NCBI GenBank assembly: GCA_013368315.1
Contig: JAACJM010000002.1
Location: 744,001 to 808,000 of the forward strand
DNA: 64,000 nt
Direction: 5' to 3'
From: Tetrapyrgos nigripes
Lineage: Eukaryota > Basidiomycota > Agaricomycetes > Agaricales > Campanellaceae
In this document: positions 56,396 through 64,000 of the stretch, piece by piece
How the letters are laid out: the number at the start of each line of letters is the position of its first letter
Position numbering within the stretch: position 1 is the stretch's first letter
Notes under the pieces: generated by a model
Told to the model about the DNA's origin: nothing
Database searches by the model: none
Seen by the model: only the letters and a program-made list of their open reading frames with translations
Made by a program: the position numbers and the translations under genes

Positions 56396-58171
56396 ATCAC
56401 TTTCAACGGACACTCCAAAACGACTCCAGCGAAGGTTGGAAAAACTGGCAAAGAAGCTGTACAATCCGAAGAAAGCGCGAACGAAGCCTCAGTTTCAAGC
56501 AGAATACCACATGTCCGGCTCGATGTAGATGTTGTTACAGATAGCATTGCTGCAAAACTTGCTACTAGCTTCCTAGGGCATATTCTTTTTCTCAAAAGCC
56601 AGGTTCCATTGTGAGTTGTCGCACACATTCTACGAAAAAATCCTGTTTACCTCACCCGTCTCAGTCCCGTTCTTCAACTAGCTCGCTTACCAGGCGGAAA
56701 GGTGCGTTGTCTGTCTGCTACATGACTAAACCCTCACACCGATATTGTCATATTACATAGACTGATTCCCGTGCTGCAAGACAGAAAAGAGATCTCCTAG
56801 ACTCCTTCGATATCCTCTCCTCTCATTTAGACACTACGTTTACTGCGTTAGCAACCTCTTTGGCCCGTTCCAAGTCTCTGTCTCTGTCATCCGGATCCAC
56901 CAACACTGACACCGTCGACGACTCCTCTACCTCTTCCGGCGTCAATCTCAAGAAGCAAAAGAAAATAGCTCGTGTCTACATGGCTATCATCCTCGGTCCT
57001 AGCATCACCTCGGCAAAGACAAAAGTCATCTTTGGGGTTGATGGATTGGAAGTGAAGATTTGGGGCGAGAGATGTGATGATGATGGGGATTTACTAGCGA
57101 GTGGTTTGAGAGAGAAGGGTGAGGGTGAGCCGAGTGATGACGAAGAGGAAGTGGAGGAGGAGGAAGTAGAGTCGGGAGAAGGAGAAGAGAGTGACAGTGA
57201 CGACGATGAAGACGCCGAGGAACCAGAAGCTTCTGATTCTGATTCGGAGGAAGGAGACGAAGACGCGGAACAAGAAGAATCGGACAACTCAGACCCACAA
57301 CAACACTACGTCTCTCATACCACCGCCAGCGGCCCAAAACTCATGCCCATCTCAATCCACGCCCAAGAACAACAGACCATCCGACTTGCAGACCGGCTTC
57401 TTTCACGGACACTCGCTGAAGCTGAAGGGGAGGGACGGGGGATGGCTTCTGACATGGGTGAGTCTGAGTCTTCTCTCGTAGTTTGGTCCTTATGGTCCTT
57501 TTGTCCTTTGTCTTTTTCTTTTTCTTTTTTCTCTCTTTTCAAACATAATTCTAATTTGGTTAGGCTTTCGCTAACACACCTCCCCCCCTCCCCTTCCTTC
57601 GTCACCCTTCCCTTCTCACCATCCTTCCATCCACTACTACGTCTACCATCTAGCCCCCACCCAAACCCACATCCTCATCCTTGCCCCCCGCCGATTCGCC
57701 CACCCAGCTTGGATACCCCGGCAAAATGAAAACGTGCGAAAGAAGTTGGATGGGGCTGTGAAGGAGTTTGAGGAGGAGCTGGGGGGAGTTGGTGGTACCA
57801 AGGAAGGGGGAGGGGGGGAGGGGGTGGAAGGGAAGATGGAGGGAGTTGGTAGTGCTTCTACGACAAAGCCGTCAAATGGCAGTGGGGTGAGTAAACGAAA
57901 CCGGAATAATCCTAATCGACATCCTGTAGAAGGCGTTTGGATATCTTCTTCAAAGGCGTCAACGGGGACTGCGTCGGCGTTGGGGGACGGTAGTACTAGC
58001 CAGACTCAGACTCAGACTGAGTGCGAGTACGAGTTTGTAGATGTAACGAACAGGAACGGAAATGCGAATGGGTTAGGGAGTGGGGAGGTAAACGAAGACG
58101 AAGTAGACGAAGATGACGAGATGATTTGGTGGAGTTGGGATGGGAAGATTGTTGGGTTTGCGGATTGGTAG
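56357..58171 (+). CDS. conserved basidiomycete protein, 501 aa, function unknown
   Basis: Four exons: 56357-56610, 56665-56701, 56761-57457 and 57654-58171, total 502 codons with phases 2, 0, 1. The ordered N-terminal part reads VTDSIAAKLATSFLGHILFL, FPVLQLARLPGGK and RDLLDSFDILSSHLDTTF, then VYMAIILGPSITSAKTKVIF and GVDGLEVKIWGERC. A long acidic Asp/Glu/Ser tract (about 57130-57290) follows. After intron 3 it resumes with THILILAPRRFAHPAWIPRQ and a Gly-rich tail, ending WWSWDGKIVGFADW. The exon 3/4 junction was chosen because only the TAG at 57651-57653 gives a continuing frame. I recall similar uncharacterised proteins from mushrooms but no function. The acidic tract suggests a nuclear or chromatin protein. 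The promoter carries two ACGCGT boxes. Confidence 0.8.
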
Positions 58172-59231
58172 ATTGGTAAAACTTGAGGGGGGAAGGGGGA
58201 AGAGGGGTTAGGGGGGAGGGAGAGTTTCCAAAACCCGAAGCCCGAAACCCGAAACCCGAAACTCGAAGGACGAAAGGCTTTATCTGGTACATTGTACGTT
58301 GATTTGATGTACTTGCTTGTAGGTGTAGGTGTATGGTATGTCCCAGAATAGATATGTACAGAACTACATACATAGTACCAGTACTAGTACGTACGGCCCG
58401 CCGTGCTCGAGAATGTATATAGAGACTGTATATGTACAATGACGTCGACCCAAGTGTTCAATTAAGAATATGTACAAGTAACATTGAGCGGATGACTATA
58501 GGTTGTATCTAGAAGCTAGAACTTCCAGGTTTACGAGGCTGAGACTTGACTTTTCTACAGCTTAGTACACTTGAAAGTTGGACAGACGAAAGCGAAAGAG
58601 TCGAGACCGGTACGAGTCATGCAAACTTGAGAAGCTGGATACCTGCGTGAACACCAGTCATAAGCTTCGGAAAGCGCAGCATGATGAGGCCGGATGAGAC
58701 GAAAGAGCTGAGGACGGGAACTGCGCATTTCACAAGTCCAAGTTTATTTGTGTATCCAGTCTCACCAGAGGTAAGTCATCTGGTAGCGCTGCTTATTAAC
58801 CGTATCAATCAAACCCTGATTTGTCCTTCCGTCTTCATCTCCATGTCCAACTAGAAGCGTCAGAACGTCTAGAGGCCCTTTAGCTTTTCGGTTCTGAAAG
58901 CTTGGTTGGAGTTGAATGACGAGGGCCATCCTAAACTCGTCTCTCTTTGTACAGAAATAGAGACAGGAGCATATGCGCAGTGTGAAAGATCATCTCAATG
59001 GCATACTGTATAGTACATCCTGATGTTGATTGTTGATTTGTGTTGCTCCATCGCCATCGCCATCGCGTGTTCAAGTTACTGATATAGTACCATATCATGA
59101 TGAGGGTAGTCTTTTAGTACATTTAGGTAACACAAATCATAAAACCGCCTTCCTTGTCGACCTTCACTACACTTTCTTTACTCTCTTGTTAGACCGTTCA
59201 TTGAACTCTTTCCTGAGTATCCTCCCACCCA
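58172..59231. other. intergenic
   Basis: No gene. Short CCCGAAACCCGAAAC-type decamer repeats at 58228-58268 follow the upstream stop codon, and G-rich runs lie at 58176-58222. The remainder has no recognised structure. Confidence 0.55.
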
Positions 59232-60995
59232 ATGGTAATGGGATATGGCATGGCTGTAGGACTAGGGCACTAGTGAGTACCAACCTTTCATGCATTCTTA
59301 AACTACTAGTAGATTGACAAATGTTCTAGTTTCTGGCTCATTCTCATCCTTCAATGCTTGACTCTGGCTGCTTCGGCTCTGCATCTCTCCCTCCCGAACG
59401 GTCCAACTCCCACCGTAACAGTAGGCGAGCAAGCGACAGCCATCTGGGTAATCGACTCTGATAACGACAAATCTGGATTTTCTTTGCTGCTCAATTGCGA
59501 TACAAACAGTGACGACAACCTGAATCTGGATAATTCCAGTGTCGTGAGCCCGACGAGTGGGCAGACACAGGGTGAAATTTCGAGGAAGGTGACGCAAGCA
59601 GGGTACGTACATTCTTATTTCGGCTTATTTACTTCGCTTCTGACGTCCTCAAAATCGATGATGTGTACAGAAACTGTCACTTTGAAGCCTATCAACTTGG
59701 TATTTTCGACCCACCTGTCAAATTGGGTGGAAGTGCCCCATTGCTTGCTGTAGCATCCCCTCAAGCGCAGGCGCAACCCCCAATATCGACGCCAACACAA
59801 ATAAGTACTCAAGATACTACTGCGTATGTTTGCTTTTATACTAAAAGATTTATCCTGAGCTTTCGGTTTCCACAGGCAAGCCTCCTCTACCACTTCACCC
59901 GCTAGGACACCTACACCCGAGTCTAAATCATCTGAAACCAGTTCAAGCACTACCGCAGGTGGTGTTGCACTGGGCTCAAAGACATCACGCCCATCGGCCA
60001 CGACTATTGCCCGTGCTCAAGGCAGTATCAATCCCCCACCTCCAAATGATCCAAACAGCACTAGCGTTACCAATTTCAGTACTTCTACAGCGACTACCAC
60101 CAGCCCCACGTCCTCGCTGGAGCCCAATGATAATGGCCAAGCCAAAAAGGATACAAAGAAGATCATTCTGGGAAGCGTATTCGGAGTACTTTCTCTGGCC
60201 ATCCTTATACTGGTTTGTGTCTTCTTTATTATCAGAAGACGAAGAAGGTCTCTGCAGCCTGGGTTTACCGTAACACCATTTCTCGACACATCCCGGCTCG
60301 AAGACCAACCTCTTAATCGCCGCTCTCATGCTGCCGGACTTGGGAACCCCTCACCTACAATCCGGGAGCGTGCACACCGTAAATTCAAAACTTCCAAAAC
60401 CAGGGATACAAATGATCCAGAACAGACAGATTCTTCGATGAATATGCCTGTTGCACGGGCAGAATTCAAACAGATGCGATTTGGATACTGTAGTATTTCG
60501 ACCGGAAGTTCATCGACTTGGGGCGTGATGCGAAATTTTTGGTTGACAGGGTGTTCTGACAGCTCCGTGATGTGTTACGAGATGCTAAACGGCCGAAGGC
60601 CGGACGGAAAAATTGCCTTATTTGTCCAGGAAAGAGGGAAAAAGCGTGACGGGATTGGCTGGGGTAAAGTTCGGACCTGTCACGTACAGGTTACGATTTG
60701 CAAAATCGCCCAATTCAAAGGGGTGCGTGACGCGTTATGCGAACTTACGGTCGAAATACTACAGTATTTGAAGCTCCAGCAACAGTTAGCGGTTTTGCGT
60801 GCGAGGTTTCTTGCGAGGTCGGAGGTACCAGAGGATCAGAATAGGACTGGGAGGCGTAGTAATGGTAGTATAGATGTCGAAGCCGCAGCGGTGCCGGAGT
60901 TCTATGTGGATAGCGGGTGGCGGATGCCTACAGTACAAGCTCAGGGCGACGACGGAGAGGCAGAATTGCGCTGTTCTGGGGTTGTATCGATATAG
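59232..60995 (+). CDS. single-pass membrane protein, 528 aa, with an exonised MITE
   Basis: Four exons: 59232-59272, 59330-59602, 59671-59823 and 59876-60995, total 529 codons with phases 2, 2, 2. An N-terminal signal sequence (YFWLILILQCLTLAASA) leads to an extracellular beta-type domain (LPNGPTPTVTVGEQATAIWV, NCHFEAYQLGIFDPP). A long Ser/Thr/Pro stalk follows, then a transmembrane helix at about 252-275 (IILGSVFGVLSLAILILVCV) with a basic stop-transfer RRRRR and a cytoplasmic tail. This is a common mushroom plasma-membrane architecture with unknown ligand. Residues 360-452 are encoded by a MITE (60488-60764) whose insertion keeps the frame. The stop codon TAG at 60993-60995 coincides with the probable terminus of the adjacent hAT element, so the native C-terminus may be missing. 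Confidence 0.85.
60488..60764. mobile_element. 277-bp TA-flanked MITE inside a coding exon
   Basis: Ends CTGTAGTATTTCGACCG and CGGTCGAAATACTACAG are inverted repeats (about 25 bp with one mismatch, then TTC/GAA), flanked by TA at 60486-60487 and 60765-60766. Excision with one TA gives a continuous exon reading KQMRFGYLKLQQQL. Insertion length including the duplication is 279 bp (93 codons) with no in-frame stop, so the host ORF passes through it. Confidence 0.92.
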
Positions 60996-63900
60996 GGCTA
61001 CGCACCGTCCAGTATTACTGGTACGGCCGTATGAGTGACGGGTCGGATACGGGGTAGTCCGTACAGTACCAGTATTTGTACGGGATATGGTTTCAACTGA
61101 GTACGGTACGGGACCCGTATAATTACGCCAGTATTACGGGTAGTACGGACAGAGAAAAATCATTACGAAATGTAAACGAGAAACTACCGCTACTTTCTAC
61201 GACGACGAGCTAAATGTAACCTATTCTTTGCAATCATAAGCATACGAATAGTGTCTGGGTGCAGACTGGCATGGCGAAGAGAAATAGTATCTCGACCACC
61301 AGAAAACACGCGCTCTACAGCAACTGCTGACCCTTGATGAAAAGAATATGTATCAGTACTGTAGGAATAAGTCAAGAACAAGGCCACCACGTGTTGAGCA
61401 GGCTATGTTCTATATACGTAGCGGCAACTGCATACTTACCTGGGGATGTAAAAGTGCTTGTTAGAGCGGTTTGTTAGAGGTTAAGAGTGATGAGTGTTAA
61501 GGGAAATCCTTGTTCTTGTAGGGCAATCTACGAGCCCTTTTATACTGTTCTAGATAGTACATGTGACTACTTATCTAAGAACTACTGATGTAAGTAAGCG
61601 TAACTAACTAGATTACTATCTAATCTATATCTAATCTAGTGTTGATGGCTGCTTACTAACTCGCCAGTTCAACACCACGTACCAGGGATAGAAAAGATAT
61701 CAAGGGCCAAACGGTAAAGGGTGGGGAATGTCGCCTTCTGGCCTTGCCACCACTGGATCGGGTCACATTTCTCACTATCTTGGGGCGGCTGCTTCCAGAA
61801 CTCGGTTAGTTCATCGCGCGGAGCGTCCACCCTGCGATGATAACGGGAAGTCTTCTTTTTCTGTGGGGAACCATCAATGTAGACAATGTCGTCCTGAATA
61901 GGAATGGTGGAAGAAGTGGCAACAGTGAAAGGACGAGAGAGGTAGTTGGTCTCGAAATAGGTCCGGAGCTCATTCCTCGACTTCTTGAGGTGGCCGTCAA
62001 GGGTGACATCCTTCTTGTAATCCTCTTCAAGGACATCGCGATCGACACGGGGATCCAGAACTAAACGATAAACGAAGATAATAATCTATCAGTGAACGAA
62101 AAATATGTAACCGAGAACGGGAACTAACGCATTGACCAAGTATAAAACAGGGACTCATCAAACTTGTAGTAATACTCACTGAGCTTATTGTGAGCTGCAA
62201 CAAGGGCATCACGAATATGTGCCGGTGTAGTCCATGGTAGGTTTGCAAGGATATCTCGAACATGATGCTCAAGATCCTGCATGATCTCCAGGGTCCGTGA
62301 GAGCATGGGTGTACGTGTGGCAGACATCTGCACTGTAGCTGCCCGGAACTCCTTCAGTCATGAGGTAACCATGATAAGAGTATCCCATTCCTCGCTGCTC
62401 AGACAGAAGTCTTGGAGCTCAACGCACGAACGGGCATAGCTATCCACAGCATCACGGAATTGGATACCACGACCTGGATCAACAAAGATAAAAATAAGAA
62501 CGAGGAAAAAGACAGAAAGAGTATTGACTAATTTGACTTACGCATCATTTGATGTGTGGACCCCCATCGTGTTATGACATCAAGGATCAGCATCAGTAAC
62601 TTGTACGTTCGCTTCTCCTGGTCGGGCTCGGCATATATCTCGTCGATCTCCCTAAGCCAAGCCGCACGACGTTGGGGACTAGAGCGAACATGCCGAACAA
62701 TTTTTCGCAACTAAAAAACAATGTCAACATCATGGAGAAGGTAAAAACCCACCAAAAAAACAAACCTTGGTGACGGCAGGAGTAATACTGTCTCGCTTCA
62801 AGTCCTCTAGGTCCTCCTCGTCATCATCATAGTCAGCCGTCTCGTTGTCCTCCACATTATCAGTAGCCATGGATTTGTCCGGGATGATATTGAAATTGTC
62901 TTGATAGTTGCCACCTCGAGCTGACAACTTCTCACTTGTCTTTGACAATATCGCACCAATACCTTCGAGAAGCTAGAGGGAAATGAGACATGAGTACAGT
63001 CAGTGTAAAAATGAGAAAATGATATGACGTGCCTTGAGAGCAGCAAGGTGAATGGTATGTGGCATGCAGCACATTCGTGAAGCCTTGGTAAAGAAAGGAA
63101 TCTTCTTACGACGGCAGCGCTCTTCAAGACTCTGCATCATTGTGTCGTTGTTGGTGGCGTTGTCCATGACAATAGCTATAATCTGCAAATACTGAGTTTA
63201 TGAAAAGAAACATCAGAAATGAAACACTAACCTTTCCGAGAAGGCCATATGTTTCGAGAGTCTTCCATACAGCTTCAGCCATGTTCTCGCCAGAGTGAGC
63301 ACCCTCAAGTTCTCGGAAATCAATTAAACATTCTTCTGTAGATAGAAGTTATTATATTACATTCAATAGCAATAGAACAAACGGTGGACCAAGAACTCCA
63401 TCATCAGCAATGTAGTGGGCAACGACAGCAAGGAAAGGATACTGGTTACTTGATGTCCAAGTGTCGATAGACAGAGCGACCTTCCCCTTCAGAACCTAAG
63501 AGATAAATGAGAACAGAAAGAACAAACTGATAATGAGTTAACTTATGAGAAACATCTCAGTCATCTCCTTGATGGTCCTTTCACCCAGTTTGAACACCTT
63601 ACAGCGAACAGCATCCTTCTTTGGAATATGAAGCGCACCACCAGAGTGATGGACATACTGCAAGAGATTGATGAACTCCTGTGTCTCAACCTCAGCGAAC
63701 GGCTGGTCACACGCAACAATCCATTTGATGAGTAAGTCCTCAAATTTCTCCTGGTCCCAAGGTTCCTGGAAAGGATAAAAATGCACAACGTCAGCAGATA
63801 GCATGAAATATATGAGACATGCAACTTGCCTTGGCAGCAGCCTGTTGCCGAGCAAAAGCCTCCTTGATACTGTCCTGGCGCTTCTCAATCTCGTTGTCCA

Positions 63901-64000
63901 ACACAGCTTGAAATTGGGCATCAAGCGGGGCACGACCAGCTGTGATGTCGACCTCTTGTTGTGTGATAGCGCCATTTCGGTCTTTGAGCACCTCATAGAA
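60993..64000 (-). mobile_element. hAT transposon, 5' end outside window
   Basis: The 3' terminus probably starts with TAGGGCTACGCACCG at 60993, fitting the YARNG-type hAT end. It is followed by a 150-bp zone crowded with GTACGG/CCGTAC words (61017-61140) typical of subterminal binding sites, and then the transposase gene on the minus strand. The other end and the 8-bp duplication lie beyond the window, so the terminus is inferred. Confidence 0.7.
61190..64000 (-). pseudogene. hAT-family transposase (partial), one in-frame stop
   Basis: Multi-exon minus-strand gene entering from the right edge. Blocks in order: RQDSIKEAFARQQAAAK (63990-63825), WDQEKFEDLLIKWIVACDQP (63770-63540), KGKVALSIDTWTSSNQYPFL (63500-63390, catalytic Asp in SIDTWTS), IIAIVMDNATNNDTMMQSLE (63185-63030, second Asp region), an acidic DYDDDEEDLEDLKRD segment, LMLILDVITRWGSTHQMM (62590-62540), FRAATVQMSATRTPML (62355-62290), RHYRRVDAPRDELTEFWKQP with CDPIQWW (61840-61690), and the dimerisation end SAVAVERVFSGGRDTISLRH (61330-61190). 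TGA at 62358-62360 (VTS*LKEF) stands where hAT proteins often have Trp. Otherwise the frame looks complete. Any BED zinc finger would be right of the window. Confidence 0.9.

Noticed and set aside
56976..57337. Minus-strand Ser/Leu-rich frames opposite the acidic tract
   Set aside because: Antisense shadows of the Glu/Asp codons of the 56357 gene.
60490..60764. The MITE in the membrane-protein gene as a normal intron
   Set aside because: Removing GT(60490) to AG(60764) shifts the frame of the downstream exon, whereas reading through keeps it open to the stop; retained as an exon segment.
62358..62360. The hAT stop codon as another CGA to TGA example
   Set aside because: The expected residue there is more likely Trp (TGG), and the context is not CpG, so it does not belong to the Arg-to-stop series.

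Overview
The window reads as a piece of a basidiomycete (Agaricomycete-like) nuclear genome. Short 50-80 nt GT/AG introns, Ser/Pro-rich reading frames and mushroom-type transposons (Plavaka and Tnp2 CACTA, chromoviral gypsy, hAT) all point that way. There is no bacterial operon structure.

Region 1-39 kb is a transposon graveyard. A Ty3/gypsy chromovirus (1-6841) carries an intact-looking Tc1/mariner (545-2171) inside its protease. Its 3' LTR has cut the second gene of a Tnp2-type CACTA transposon (6842-11248, minus strand). A second, older gypsy copy (12245-16535) holds a nested TA-flanked MITE, a solo LTR and a CACTG-ended MITE. A 7.3-kb Plavaka-type element (17447-24735) carries three genes: a coiled-coil protein, the transposase, and a divergently transcribed DUF6532-type gene. 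From 24.8 to 36 kb there are only fragments: LTRs, a transposase C-terminus, a LINE-type RNase H piece, a copia gag piece, unrecognised coding remnants, minisatellites and MITEs.

Region 39-61 kb is the genic island. It has a small secreted protein (39407-39988), a degraded small membrane-protein gene (43205-43780), a very large forkhead protein (46469-51605, 5 exons, 1576 aa), a cytochrome P450 with 13 exons including a 12-nt microexon (52713-55416), a conserved acidic protein of unknown function (56357-58171, 501 aa) and a single-pass membrane protein (59232-60995, 528 aa). The forkhead, P450, acidic-protein and membrane-protein models each sum to a whole number of codons with consistent intron phases. 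The P450 lies between two copies of the promoter and start region of the acidic-protein gene.

Region 61-64 kb is a hAT transposon on the minus strand, running off the window. Its probable terminus begins exactly at the stop codon of the membrane-protein gene, and a 277-bp MITE sits in frame inside that gene's last exon.

A recurring theme is that premature TGA codons in the gypsy, Tnp2 and Plavaka genes fall mostly where family members carry Arg. This is the expected result of CGA to TGA change by deamination of methylated CpG or a RIP-like process. The cellular genes are free of it. All exon models were made by eye from splice signals and reading frame; coordinates of partial elements are approximate.
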